From DUQW01 sp050953825 (lineage in GTDB: Bacteria > Bacillota_I > Bacilli_A > Acholeplasmatales > Acholeplasmataceae), in the NCBI GenBank assembly GCA_050953825.1, contig JBMNNF010000013.1, positions 310,001-374,000 on the forward strand: a stretch of 64,000 bases of DNA, read 5' to 3'. Of this stretch, positions 18,174-27,776 are shown one piece after another. Made by a program: the position numbers and the translations under genes. Position 1 is the stretch's first letter, and every line of letters starts with the position of its first letter. Under the pieces are notes generated by a model. It saw nothing but the letters and a program-made list of their open reading frames with translations, made no database searches and was not told the origin of the DNA.

Positions 18174-20382
18174 AAGAATTTTACTTGTAATCATAGTGGG
18201 TATTACTACTATTCTTTCAAGTAATGTCAAAATTAAATTTGATGAAGTTCAAGAAGTAACGAAGATTGCTCCGCAGTACAGTTCTTTAATTTCGAATCGT
18301 TATACGCAACAAGAAGATGATTTAAGAATTGCCCAAAATGATTATATTGATTTAATTGATTATCAAAAATTAGGTACGATCAATAACTTAGAATTATATG
18401 TTAAACAAGATGATTTATCATTTAGAGTGGTAAATCTTGATACTGGGTATCTTTGGGGAAGTAACTTTAACTTTGATTATTTAGATGAAACTTCACCATT
18501 AGCTGATGAAGGTGATTTAGGGGCTAACGAAGGTTGGAAGAAAATCTTTAATTCACCAGCCGCAGTTAGTTATTACCACAAAACTAACTTAAGAGAAGAG
18601 TATTTATATAGTAACCATTTATCTAGAAAAACATTTACTAATATTACTACCAACAATAAAGTTGGGTTCCGAGTTAAAGCGTCATTCTTTTTATCCAAAG
18701 TTAAATTTGTTTATGAAGTTTATTTAGATCAAAATGGACTTCATTTTGAAGTTCCTTTTGATTCTATTGAAGAAGGAGAAACTTTCAAATTAGCCAGTAT
18801 TAAATTATATCCTTTTTTTGGTGCTGCTAAACGTCATCGCATCCCAGGTTACGTTTTCGTTCCCGATGGGATGGGAGCGTTAATTAGATTTGATGATGCT
18901 CACGATAAAGGCGTTTATACTAAACGGTTTTATGGTCCTGATTATGGAATTTATTTAAAATCAGATGAAGAATATTTAACTTTAAATACTTACGGAGTGG
19001 TTCATGGGATTAATCAACATGGTTTTATTTCAGTAATTGATAGTGGGGCTTCACATGCCATATTAAGTCACTATCCATCACAAATTACGACTGACTTTAA
19101 TCATACATATGTTTCATATGAATATCGTAAAGACTATATTCAATTTTTAAACAAATCTAAAACAAGTAGTGTCATTTTAGTTCAAGAGAATAAAAATCAA
19201 TACGATATTAAACAATCATTTTATTTCTTATCCGGAACTGAGGCTAATTATGTAGGTATGGCTAATAAGTACAAAGATAATTTGATTAAAGAAGATATTT
19301 TAGAAAAAACTAATCATCAAGCGATTCCAATTCACTTTGACGTTTTAATGAGTGAATCGAAAAAAGCCTTTATCGGTCGTAAGGTTTTTTCGATGACTAC
19401 AGTAAATGAATTAGAAGAAATTATTTCACGGTTAAATAATCATAAAATTAATAACATTTCTTTAACTTTACGAGGTTGGCAAAAAGGTGGATATTCCCTA
19501 ACCAATCCGCGATATAGCCGAGTTGAATCATGCATTGGTGGTGAAAATGCACTTACACGTTTTAATGAAAATCACGACAACGTTTATTTAGAAGCCGACT
19601 ATTTAAAAGTAAGTAGTCGGGGAACTCATTATCATAAAGGTGATGTTGGTCAATCAATTGGACAACAATTACTTGAAGAAAATGAAGGTAGATCATATTT
19701 TTTAAGACCAGATATTAGTTTAACAAAATATGAAAAACATTTAGAAAATATGAAACAATATTCTGATGGAACTCATCTTTCTTCAACTATGTATTTGTAT
19801 AGTGAGTTTTCTAGTGTTAGAAATCGCGAACAACAAATTAAGACGATGCAAGAATTTTTACAAAAAGCGAATCAGACATCAGTGGCGAAACCATTTGCAT
19901 ATTTATTAGGAGCCGATCGTCTAACTGATATTACTTTATATTCATCTCAACAAAAAAGATTTAGTGATACCGTTCCGTTTTTAGCGATTGTCTTAAGTGG
20001 TTATAAAGATGTTTTTGGTAGAAATTCTAACTTTTTCGCTAATACTAATAACGAATTACTAAGATTAGTTGATTATCATATTTATCCGTCATTTTATATT
20101 ACCCATGAATCCAGCTATTATTTATTAAATACCGGAAGTGAAAATATTTATACTTCAAGATATCTTGATTGGGAAAATGAAATTAAGCGTCAATATAACT
20201 TCGTTAATGACGCCTTAAAACATGTTGTTAATGAAAGAATAATATCAAGAGAAGTATTAGATGCTGGATTTGTTAAAGTTAGTTACGCTAACGGCGTTAT
20301 TATTTATATCAATTATTCAGGAACAATTAAAATAGATGGCACAGTTACGGTTTTGCCTAGTAGTTATCGGGTGGTTTTATGA
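18160..20382 (+). CDS. DUF5696-like secreted protein of glycan transport loci
   Basis: The 740-residue protein has an N-terminal hydrophobic segment (ILLVIIVGITTILSS) and is otherwise beta-rich, then mixed alpha/beta, with GYVFVPDGMGALIRFDD and LTLRGWQKGGYS as striking motifs. Size, position beside the NHL-YIP1 gene and layout resemble DUF5696 proteins, which I assign with moderate confidence. The second half (about 400-740) could be a TIM-barrel-like glycosidase relative, but I cannot name catalytic residues. It is coupled upstream by a 14-nt overlap and downstream by 4 nt. Confidence 0.68.
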   Translation: MYAFKRILLVIIVGITTILSSNVKIKFDEVQEVTKIAPQYSSLISNRYTQQEDDLRIAQNDYIDLIDYQKLGTINNLELYVKQDDLSFRVVNLDTGYLWGSNFNFDYLDETSPLADEGDLGANEGWKKIFNSPAAVSYYHKTNLREEYLYSNHLSRKTFTNITTNNKVGFRVKASFFLSKVKFVYEVYLDQNGLHFEVPFDSIEEGETFKLASIKLYPFFGAAKRHRIPGYVFVPDGMGALIRFDDAHDKGVYTKRFYGPDYGIYLKSDEEYLTLNTYGVVHGINQHGFISVIDSGASHAILSHYPSQITTDFNHTYVSYEYRKDYIQFLNKSKTSSVILVQENKNQYDIKQSFYFLSGTEANYVGMANKYKDNLIKEDILEKTNHQAIPIHFDVLMSESKKAFIGRKVFSMTTVNELEEIISRLNNHKINNISLTLRGWQKGGYSLTNPRYSRVESCIGGENALTRFNENHDNVYLEADYLKVSSRGTHYHKGDVGQSIGQQLLEENEGRSYFLRPDISLTKYEKHLENMKQYSDGTHLSSTMYLYSEFSSVRNREQQIKTMQEFLQKANQTSVAKPFAYLLGADRLTDITLYSSQQKRFSDTVPFLAIVLSGYKDVFGRNSNFFANTNNELLRLVDYHIYPSFYITHESSYYLLNTGSENIYTSRYLDWENEIKRQYNFVNDALKHVVNERIISREVLDAGFVKVSYANGVIIYINYSGTIKIDGTVTVLPSSYRVVL

Positions 20383-21260
20383 AGTTAAGTAATAAACAAC
20401 GAGAAACTTTATACGGATATCTATTTATCGGAATTTGGATTATTGGGTTTTTATGGTTAACTCTATATCCGCTAATTATGAGCTTTATTTATTCACTAAA
20501 TAAAGTGACAATTACCGGAGCGGAAGGAATTGTCTTAACTCCAGTAAAATTCCAAAATTATATCGATATTTTTTCGACTGATTTTAAGTTTGTTAACGCA
20601 TTAACCGATTTTATTGGTGAGATCGTTTTATTCGTTCCGATTATTATCATTATGTCGATTATTATTTCCCTTTTATTAAATCAAAAGATTAAATTAAGAG
20701 GAGTTTTTAGATCAATCTTTTTCTTACCAGTTATTATTTCTTCAGGACCAATGATTAATGAATTAATTAGACAAGGAGCTGGAACTGTTCCCATTTTCGA
20801 AGATGCTGAAACTTTAAGTTTCATTGAACAATTACCACGATTTTTAGCTAGTCCAATTTTATCATTATTTAGCAAGATGATTATTGTCTTGTGGTTTTCT
20901 GGGGTGCAAATTGTCTTGTTTTTAGCAGCTCTTCAAAAAGTTGATAGTGAAATTTATGAAGCGGCAGCCATTGATGGGGCTAGTCCTTGGGAAATGTTTT
21001 GGAAAATTACGCTTCCATCATTAAAACCAACTATCTTAATTTCATCAATCTATTCAATTATCTTTCTAGCAACTTTCTCAAGTAATAGTGTGTTAGTCCA
21101 TATTCAAAGTAATATGTTTGATATTACTCGTGGTTATGGTTATTCGAGTGCATTAGCGTGGATTTATTTTGTAGTAATCTCGATTTTATTAGGGATTGTT
21201 TATCTTCTATTTAGAAATAAGAAAGAGAAAAAAGAAAAGAAAGTGAGGCGAGTACGATGA
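20379..21260 (+). CDS. Carbohydrate ABC permease, MalF/UgpA type (second set)
   Basis: The 293-residue permease has six helices and the EAA loop EIYEAAAIDGASPWEMFWKI (about 189-208). The tail is very basic (KKEKKEKKVRRVR). It overlaps the DUF5696-like gene by 4 nt and the next permease by 4 nt. It forms the second channel with that partner. Why one locus carries two permease pairs is not explained by the sequence; one may serve the plain binding protein and the other the fusion protein. Confidence 0.92.
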   Translation: MKLSNKQRETLYGYLFIGIWIIGFLWLTLYPLIMSFIYSLNKVTITGAEGIVLTPVKFQNYIDIFSTDFKFVNALTDFIGEIVLFVPIIIIMSIIISLLLNQKIKLRGVFRSIFFLPVIISSGPMINELIRQGAGTVPIFEDAETLSFIEQLPRFLASPILSLFSKMIIVLWFSGVQIVLFLAALQKVDSEIYEAAAIDGASPWEMFWKITLPSLKPTILISSIYSIIFLATFSSNSVLVHIQSNMFDITRGYGYSSALAWIYFVVISILLGIVYLLFRNKKEKKEKKVRRVR

Positions 21261-22183
21261 AAGCCGAAAAAGTTAAATCAAAAATTAGAAAAACTTTAAT
21301 CGGTATGAAGTTTGTTGATGGGCTTTTATTTAAAATTATCATTTACGGACTGTTAATCATTTTAGCCTTCGTTTATCTTTATCCATTGTTTCATATGATT
21401 AGTTACTCTTTCCAAAGTATTGAAGATTTATTAAATCCAATGGTTAATCAAGTGCCAACTGAACTTTATGTTCAAAATTATCGTGACGCATTTATGGTTT
21501 TAGATTACTTTAAAACTTTAGGAAATAGTTTGTTAATAACGCTAGTCCCAGCATTATTACAAACGATAATTGCCAGTTTAGTAGGATATGGATTTGCCAG
21601 ATTTGATTTCAAAGGGAAGAAGTTGTGGATGGCGCTAGTACTGGCTACCTATATTATTCCACCGCAAGTAACGATGATTCCGCGATATGTGTTATTTCAT
21701 AAATTAGGATTTTTAGGTAAAGCTCTATCCATTATTATGCCAGCGACATTTGGACAAGGGTTAAATAGCGCTATCTTCATTTTAATTTTCTATCATTTCT
21801 TTAGTCGCATTCCGAAATCATTAGATGAAGCGGCACAAATGGATGGTGCTAGTCCGTTATATATTTATTTTAGAATTTCAGTTCCATTATCAATACCAAG
21901 TTTTATTACATCATTTTTATTCTCATTTGTTTGGTATTGGAATGAAACATATATCTCATCATTATTTTTAGGTAATAAAATGCCAACCTTACAAATGATG
22001 TTAGCTAATTTCGTATCCGCCTATAAATCAGTTATGGGTGGCGATAGTGGGACTCAGGTTGCGAATGAGGCGGTGCGAATGGCAGCCACTTTGCTCATTA
22101 TATTACCAATGATGATTATCTATTTTATCCTTCAAAGATGGTTTATTGAAGGAATTGACAAGGCAGGGATTACCGGTGAATAA
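21257..22183 (+). CDS. Carbohydrate ABC permease, MalG/UgpE type (second set)
   Basis: The 308-residue permease has a basic N-terminus, six helices and the EAA loop SLDEAAQMDGASPLYIYFRI (about 193-212). ATG overlaps the previous stop by 4 nt (ATGA-type coupling). The end overlaps the start of the secreted hydrolase gene by 8 nt, which places import and extracellular digestion on one transcript. Confidence 0.92.
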   Translation: MKAEKVKSKIRKTLIGMKFVDGLLFKIIIYGLLIILAFVYLYPLFHMISYSFQSIEDLLNPMVNQVPTELYVQNYRDAFMVLDYFKTLGNSLLITLVPALLQTIIASLVGYGFARFDFKGKKLWMALVLATYIIPPQVTMIPRYVLFHKLGFLGKALSIIMPATFGQGLNSAIFILIFYHFFSRIPKSLDEAAQMDGASPLYIYFRISVPLSIPSFITSFLFSFVWYWNETYISSLFLGNKMPTLQMMLANFVSAYKSVMGGDSGTQVANEAVRMAATLLIILPMMIIYFILQRWFIEGIDKAGITGE

Positions 22184-23537
22184 GAAAAGTTTAATTGTAA
22201 TATTATTAATATTTTTATTAACATCTTTAATTGGATGTGAGAAAAATGGTAAGACTCCGGAACCACCAGTTATTGATGAAACTGAAAGAGCGATAGGGCT
22301 ATTAATGGATGAAGCTAATTATTGTTATCAGTTTTTAATGGAGACATCAAATTTCAAAGATGGCAGTATGGGCTATGGGATGGCTCGTGACCGTTGGCCG
22401 GATAATCAATATATGGCTAGTATCGCTAGTGTTGGCTTTATGTTAGCAGCTCTTCCTTATGGTGTCGAGAAAAAATTTATTACAAGAGAATTGGCCTTTG
22501 AACGAGCTTCAAAGACAATGGATACATTAATTCAAATGAAAAACTATTCAGGATTTTTTTATCACTGGGTTGACATCCGCAATGCGATTGAACTACCGGG
22601 AAGTGAAGTATCGATAATTGATACTGCCTTAATGTTAGCGGGAGCGATTGTCGCAGCCGAATACTTCGGCGGCGCAGTTAAAGAAAAAATGCAAACCATC
22701 TATGACCGAATTGATTGGAATTTTTATGTTAATCAAGAGAGAAATATGTTTTATATGGGATACAAACCTGATGCCGGAGGATTCTCTGGAGCTTGGGATC
22801 ATATTAGCGAACAACTAATTATGTATGTAATGGCTGCCGGCTCTTCAACCCATCCAACTGATGATTTGCTATATCAAACCGTTAAAAATCGGGCGATGAA
22901 TTTGTATCGTGGTAAATATAAATCGAAAAATTACGAAACCGAAACTTTTATCTATGTGGGAAATGGATCCCTATTCCAACATCAATTCTCACACGCATTT
23001 ATTGATTTTAGAAATATTGTCGATTATCAAGGCACTAATTGGTTTAAAAATGCCATAGAAGCGACGAAAGCCAATTACTATTTTTGTAAAGATGAAGCCT
23101 ATAAATATATCGGTTATGAAAAGGGTTGGGGGTTATCGGCAGGAGATCATCCATTTGGTTATAAAGCTTTTGGTTCGCCACCAGCTAAAAATTATTCACA
23201 CAATGGTACGATTATGCCGTATGCGGCCCTAGCGAGTATTAATTACACACCAGAATATACTTTAGAAGCGATTCTTCATTTCGATACACTAGAAGGTTTA
23301 AAAGGAAATTATGGTTATGTTGACGCTTATAACTTAGGATTAGTTGATCCAACATTTTCTCCACAACTAGCTGAAAGAACCCCGTGGTTTGATAATGATG
23401 TCTTAGGAATTGATAAGGGAATTACCTTATTAATGATAGCAAATTATGAAAATGATTTAATTTGGAACTTATTTATGCAAAATGAAAATGTTCAAAGAGG
23501 ATTAGAGGTACTTGGATTTAGACCGGCAACTGAATAA
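22176..23537 (+). CDS. Surface lipoprotein of the GH144 / glucoamylase-like fold, probable endo-beta-1,2-glucanase
   Basis: The 453-residue protein starts at GTG 22176, giving a lipoprotein signal peptide (NKKSLIVILLIFLLTSLIGC); a longer in-frame reading from TTG 22146 would spoil it. The mature part is helix-rich, as an (alpha/alpha)6 barrel, with DRWPDNQYMASIASVGFML, GFFYHWVD, VSIIDTALMLAGAI and FQHQFSHAFIDFRN. These match the glucoamylase-like domain (PF10091) shared by GH144 endo-beta-1,2-glucanases and cyclic glucan synthases. With GH94 and GH3 partners, cleavage of beta-1,2-glucan at the cell surface is the likely role. The assignment is from memory of the family. Confidence 0.8.
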   Translation: MNKKSLIVILLIFLLTSLIGCEKNGKTPEPPVIDETERAIGLLMDEANYCYQFLMETSNFKDGSMGYGMARDRWPDNQYMASIASVGFMLAALPYGVEKKFITRELAFERASKTMDTLIQMKNYSGFFYHWVDIRNAIELPGSEVSIIDTALMLAGAIVAAEYFGGAVKEKMQTIYDRIDWNFYVNQERNMFYMGYKPDAGGFSGAWDHISEQLIMYVMAAGSSTHPTDDLLYQTVKNRAMNLYRGKYKSKNYETETFIYVGNGSLFQHQFSHAFIDFRNIVDYQGTNWFKNAIEATKANYYFCKDEAYKYIGYEKGWGLSAGDHPFGYKAFGSPPAKNYSHNGTIMPYAALASINYTPEYTLEAILHFDTLEGLKGNYGYVDAYNLGLVDPTFSPQLAERTPWFDNDVLGIDKGITLLMIANYENDLIWNLFMQNENVQRGLEVLGFRPATE

Positions 23538-23565
23538 GTATCTTTAATAAAATGTTTAAATGGGC

Positions 23566-23594
23566 TTGAAAATGAAACCGCTTTCAAGTATAAT
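23566..23594 (+). promoter_or_regulatory. Carbohydrate operon promoter 2 with CRE
   Basis: TTGAAA (23566-23571) and TATAAT (23589-23594) are separated by 17 bp. The spacer holds TGAAACCGCTTTCA (23573-23586), a full match to the CcpA CRE consensus. Layout is the same as promoter 1. Confidence 0.87.
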
Positions 23595-23605
23595 AGTAGT
23601 AGAAA

Positions 23606-23619
23606 TCGAAACGTTTCGA
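23606..23619 (+). promoter_or_regulatory. LacI-type operator 2
   Basis: The perfect palindrome TCGAAACGTTTCGA lies downstream of promoter 2. It is identical to operator 1, 33 bp from the start of the CRE (36 bp at promoter 1). It is probably bound by the LacI regulator at 29316. Confidence 0.82.
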
Positions 23620-23644
23620 TAGATTAAAAGGAGGAATCAAATCT

Positions 23645-26506
23645 ATGAAAAAGTTTTTATTAGCAATTTTATTGTTGTTTAGTGTGGTAACATTGGTTGC
23701 GTGTGAAGACAAACCAGATCCAAAACCACCGGCAACGGATACAGTAAAACCAGTAATTACTGTTCCAGGAGCAGAAGTTGAAGTTTATGTTGGTGATGAG
23801 TTTGATCCAATGACCAATGTAACGGCAACTGATGATAAAGATGGTAATATTACCAATAAGATTACGCATACATCTAATCCAGCACTTGATTTAACTAAGG
23901 CCGGCCGATATACCATTACCTACAAAGTCAAAGATACAGCAGGAAATGAAGGAACCAAAGATGTAGTTGTCATTGTCAAAGAACGTCCACAAGGATTAGG
24001 AATTGAAAATACTAATTTTGCTGAATGGGACGAAGAAAGAGGATTGCCTGTTGGTTGGAATAGTTGGGTTAACGAATCACAAGGTGTGGCTGCTACATTC
24101 TCTCATGTAGACGGAGAAGTAGTAGTTGATATTACCCAACAATCAACTGGTGAAAATAATAGAGATAATAACTGGTGGGATGTCCAATTCAAGTGTAATA
24201 CCGTAACATTCCCAGCTTTTGAATCTTACACTTTAAGAATTTGGGCTTATGCTGAACATGAACGCTATATGATGGTTCAAATCCAAAAAGGCGGATTAGA
24301 ACCTAAAGCAATTGATAGCAAATTAGTTGAGTTAGGTACAACCGTACCAACCGAACCAATTGAAATTGATTTCTTCGGTTTACAAGATGCTAACAATGCT
24401 GAACTTCAATTTTCTCTTGGTACTTTCTTTAAGGTGGCTGATACTCATGCTGATAAACAAACGGTCTTAGGAAAAGTATACTTCGTCAAAATTGAAATCG
24501 TTAGTGGACCAGAAATTGAAAACCAAGCACCAATGCTAAAAGGTAGCGATATTTTTGTTCCAATTGGCGGTCAAGTTTTAATCAAGCAAGGAATCATTGT
24601 CAAAGATGACAGAGACAAGTTAACTTTAGAAAACGTTACCGCAACTCCTGTAGGAGGCGTTGCACTAGATGTTAATGTTCCGGGCACTTATGAATATGAA
24701 TATTCAGTTACTGACTCTGAAGAAATGAAGACTACAATGAGAAGAAAATTCATTGTTGGTTCATTTATTATTCCAACTATGGACAAATGGACTGCGTGGA
24801 CAGGAGATGGTGGTGAACAAACTGTTACCGCGCCAGCAGGATCAACCGAAGCTCAAATTAAAGTTACTACATTAGGGAAATATGCATGGAGTAACCAATT
24901 CAAATTAACAAAGTTAATGGGAACAAAAGGAACTTATCGTATTAAGTTTACTGCATCTTCAACCCCAGCTAGAACGATTCTTTTTGCCTTAGAAGAAAAC
25001 TATGGTGTTGGCGTTCCAAAAGTATGGCACAGATTAGATCTAACTCCAGATGCACAAACATTTAAGTTTGATTTAACTCTACCAGCAAATGCTACTAGTC
25101 CAGGACAATTCCAATTCTTTATGGGCAATTTTAAGGATCACAAAGTAGTAGTAGAAAAGGAAGATACTTTTCCATATAAAGATGGTATATTTGTTCCATC
25201 AACAATCGTAATTAAAGACTTCGCAGTAAGAGAAGTGCTTCCAGAGGCGGGATTAAAGAATGGAAACTTTGCTGAATGGGATGCTGAAAAAGGAGTTCCA
25301 AAAGGATGGAATAAATGGGTTAACACAGGTCAAGATGTTGTTGCTGAATATTCTCATGTTTACGGAAAAACAATGATTAATATTACCCAACAACCAGCTA
25401 GCGATGATGATGAACTAGATAACAACTGGTGGGATGTTCAATTAAAATATGAACACCTTGTCTTTGATGCATATGAATCATATACATTAAAGATTTGGGC
25501 ATATGCTGAAAGTCCAAGATATATGAGAATTAATCTTGGTGGCGGCGGTTTACCTGAAAGACCAATTAACGAACTTCAAGTAGAACTTGGTACTAAAGTT
25601 CCAACTAAACCAATTGAAATTAATTTCTTTGGAAAGACTGACGCCGTTAATGCAACAGTAACTTTCCACTTTGGTACATTCTATAAAGTTCCAGGTGTTC
25701 CAGAAGATATGAAGACTGTCTTAGGTAAAGTTTATATTCAAAAAATAGAAATCGCTCCTGGTCCTGAACTAGTTAACCAACCACCAACAATACAAGGTGG
25801 TCCAATAGTTACTGATAAGGGTGTAGCAATTGATATTAAGAAGGGCATTAAAGTTCAAGATGATATGGACATTGTTAAGTTAGATAATGTTGTGGCAACA
25901 CCAGTTGATCCAGCTAAACCATTAGACATTAATACTCCTGGTGCATATCCATACAAATATAAAATTACTGACTCTGAAGGAGAATCTGCTGAATTAACTA
26001 GAACTATTTATGTTGGCTCGTTTGTTGTTCCAACTATGGATAAATGGACTCAATGGGCTGATGGAGAACATGGCGCAGTTCAAACTGTTACTGCTCCAGC
26101 AGGATCAACCGAAGCATCAATTAATGTCACGGGACTTGCTGATGTTGCATGGCGTAACCAATTTAAGTTAACCAATGTTATTGGTACTAAAGGAACATAT
26201 CAGATTAAGTTTAAAGCTAAAGCATCTGTTGCTAGATCAATTATTTTTGCTTTAGAACAAAGTTATGGCGTTGGCGTTCCAAGAACATGGAGTAAAATTG
26301 ATTTAACTACTGAATTCGCTGAATTTATCTTTACGTTAAAATTACCAGAAGATGCTAAAGAAACTGGTGCACTCGCATTCTTCTTGGGTGATGCTTCAAC
26401 TGAAAAAGTAGTGGTTGATGGTGTAGATACATTCCCATTTGCTGGTGGTACTTATATTCCAGCAGTAATTACAATTAAGGATTTCACAGTTACTAAAATT
26501 TCATAA
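23645..26506 (+). CDS. Large surface lipoprotein with duplicated carbohydrate-binding units
   Basis: The 953-residue protein has a lipoprotein signal (FLLAILLLFSVVTLVAC), a DUF5011-type Ig-like domain (about 35-112: PVITVPGAEVEVYVGDEFD) and two copies of a roughly 415-residue unit (about 115-530 and 535-953). Each unit opens FAEWD and carries a CBM-like beta-sandwich (NNWWDVQ), a short Ig-like part (TVTAPAGSTEA nearby) and a second sandwich starting PTMDKWT. No catalytic motif is visible, so glucan capture at the surface is the likely role. AAAAGGAGG precedes the ATG. It has its own promoter and is followed by a hairpin, which suggests it is the most abundant product of the locus. Confidence 0.85.
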   Translation: MKKFLLAILLLFSVVTLVACEDKPDPKPPATDTVKPVITVPGAEVEVYVGDEFDPMTNVTATDDKDGNITNKITHTSNPALDLTKAGRYTITYKVKDTAGNEGTKDVVVIVKERPQGLGIENTNFAEWDEERGLPVGWNSWVNESQGVAATFSHVDGEVVVDITQQSTGENNRDNNWWDVQFKCNTVTFPAFESYTLRIWAYAEHERYMMVQIQKGGLEPKAIDSKLVELGTTVPTEPIEIDFFGLQDANNAELQFSLGTFFKVADTHADKQTVLGKVYFVKIEIVSGPEIENQAPMLKGSDIFVPIGGQVLIKQGIIVKDDRDKLTLENVTATPVGGVALDVNVPGTYEYEYSVTDSEEMKTTMRRKFIVGSFIIPTMDKWTAWTGDGGEQTVTAPAGSTEAQIKVTTLGKYAWSNQFKLTKLMGTKGTYRIKFTASSTPARTILFALEENYGVGVPKVWHRLDLTPDAQTFKFDLTLPANATSPGQFQFFMGNFKDHKVVVEKEDTFPYKDGIFVPSTIVIKDFAVREVLPEAGLKNGNFAEWDAEKGVPKGWNKWVNTGQDVVAEYSHVYGKTMINITQQPASDDDELDNNWWDVQLKYEHLVFDAYESYTLKIWAYAESPRYMRINLGGGGLPERPINELQVELGTKVPTKPIEINFFGKTDAVNATVTFHFGTFYKVPGVPEDMKTVLGKVYIQKIEIAPGPELVNQPPTIQGGPIVTDKGVAIDIKKGIKVQDDMDIVKLDNVVATPVDPAKPLDINTPGAYPYKYKITDSEGESAELTRTIYVGSFVVPTMDKWTQWADGEHGAVQTVTAPAGSTEASINVTGLADVAWRNQFKLTNVIGTKGTYQIKFKAKASVARSIIFALEQSYGVGVPRTWSKIDLTTEFAEFIFTLKLPEDAKETGALAFFLGDASTEKVVVDGVDTFPFAGGTYIPAVITIKDFTVTKIS

Positions 26507-26523
26507 TTATCGTTTTATTTCGT

Positions 26524-26551
26524 AAAGGGCGCATGGCCGCATGCGCCTTTT
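26524..26551 (+). terminator. Terminator or attenuating hairpin
   Basis: The 12-bp stem AAAGGGCGCATG / CATGCGCCTTTT (one G-T pair, loop GCCG) has only a short T tail. No promoter is visible before the next gene, so read-through to 26565 and beyond must occur. It probably lowers expression of the downstream enzymes relative to the lipoprotein. Confidence 0.75.
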
Positions 26552-26564
26552 ACCTTACTTGATA

Positions 26565-27776
26565 ATGAAATATACAGAAATAATTCAAAAAATTGAACAG
26601 ACAGCAATCAAGTTTTTTTCAAAGTATACTAATTTAGACGAAAATTCAACCGGATATGGTTTAACCATAGATAATACTAATGATTTTAATGTTGCTACGA
26701 TTGCCGGTAGTGGTTTTATGTTATCTGGTTTAATTATCGCTGATACTAGAGGCTATCTTGAAAGAAGTGTAGCAGTTGAAATTGCGAGAAAGACCCTTAA
26801 GAACTTTTATGAAAATATTGATCACTATGAAGGGTTTTTTATCCATTTCGCTGATTTTAAGACTGGAAAAAGATACAAAGTTTGTGAATATTCAACCGTT
26901 GATACGATGCTATTTTTATGTGGAGCGATTGCGGTCGATAGTTATTTTCATGATGAAGTAATTAATGTGTATTTTAATAAATTAATTAAACGAATTAATT
27001 TTCCTAAATTTATCCATGATAAAAATGGAAAACCAATTTTCTATATGGCATATAATCCAGATCATGGTGGACAATATGTCAAAGGTGATCCTGGATTTAT
27101 CCATCACTGGTCAATGTTTGCTGAACAATTACCACTTTATGTTATTTATGCTGGATTAGGATATGAGAATGCCTTAGAAGTTTATCAAAGTTTTCAAAGA
27201 AAGAAAGGATCATATAAAGATATTGAATATATTTATACGCCAGGGAATGCCTTATTTGTTTATCAATATCCACTCGCTTTTCTCGACTTAGAAAATATCA
27301 CTGATAACGATGGTATTAATTGGCATAATAACGCTAAAAAAGCGATATTATCCCATCAACAATTATCAATTGATATTAGTCATATTTACCCAACTTTTAA
27401 CCAATATGCCTTTGGCTTTACTTCAGGGATGACTAAATCAGGATATCAAGTTTTCCGGGGGTTACCTAATATTGAAAATCAATATGCCACTGATGGTACG
27501 GTCCATCCAAATGCGGTTGTAGGATCATTAAGTATTGCTGATGAGATTGCCGTACCAGGAGTTGAATATTTATATCAAAAACCTAAGTTATTTCAAGAAT
27601 ATGGTTTTGTTGGTGGCTACAATGAAAGTAAAGATTGGATTGCTGATTGTTATTTATCAATTGATAAAGGATTAGAAATGTTGATGGCCAATGCATATCT
27701 TTCAAATGATGTAAGACGCGCTTTTATGAGTCACGAAATTATTGTCAAAGGACTAAAAAAATTAAAATGGCGATAA
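26565..27776 (+). CDS. Cytoplasmic GH144-like (glucoamylase-fold) protein
   Basis: The protein of about 403 residues has no signal peptide and aligns along its length with the surface lipoprotein at 22176: AGSGFMLSGLIIA, GFFIHFADF, STVDTMLFLCGAIA, PIFYMAYNPDHGGQY. Both belong to the glucoamylase-like/GH144 group. Inside the cell it would act on imported sophorooligosaccharides, perhaps as an exo-enzyme releasing sophorose (inference). The ATG at 26565 is chosen because an earlier in-frame ATG (26541) lies in the terminator stem. I see no good Shine-Dalgarno site, which fits weak expression. Overlaps the GH13 gene by 10 nt. Confidence 0.75.
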   Translation: MKYTEIIQKIEQTAIKFFSKYTNLDENSTGYGLTIDNTNDFNVATIAGSGFMLSGLIIADTRGYLERSVAVEIARKTLKNFYENIDHYEGFFIHFADFKTGKRYKVCEYSTVDTMLFLCGAIAVDSYFHDEVINVYFNKLIKRINFPKFIHDKNGKPIFYMAYNPDHGGQYVKGDPGFIHHWSMFAEQLPLYVIYAGLGYENALEVYQSFQRKKGSYKDIEYIYTPGNALFVYQYPLAFLDLENITDNDGINWHNNAKKAILSHQQLSIDISHIYPTFNQYAFGFTSGMTKSGYQVFRGLPNIENQYATDGTVHPNAVVGSLSIADEIAVPGVEYLYQKPKLFQEYGFVGGYNESKDWIADCYLSIDKGLEMLMANAYLSNDVRRAFMSHEIIVKGLKKLKWR

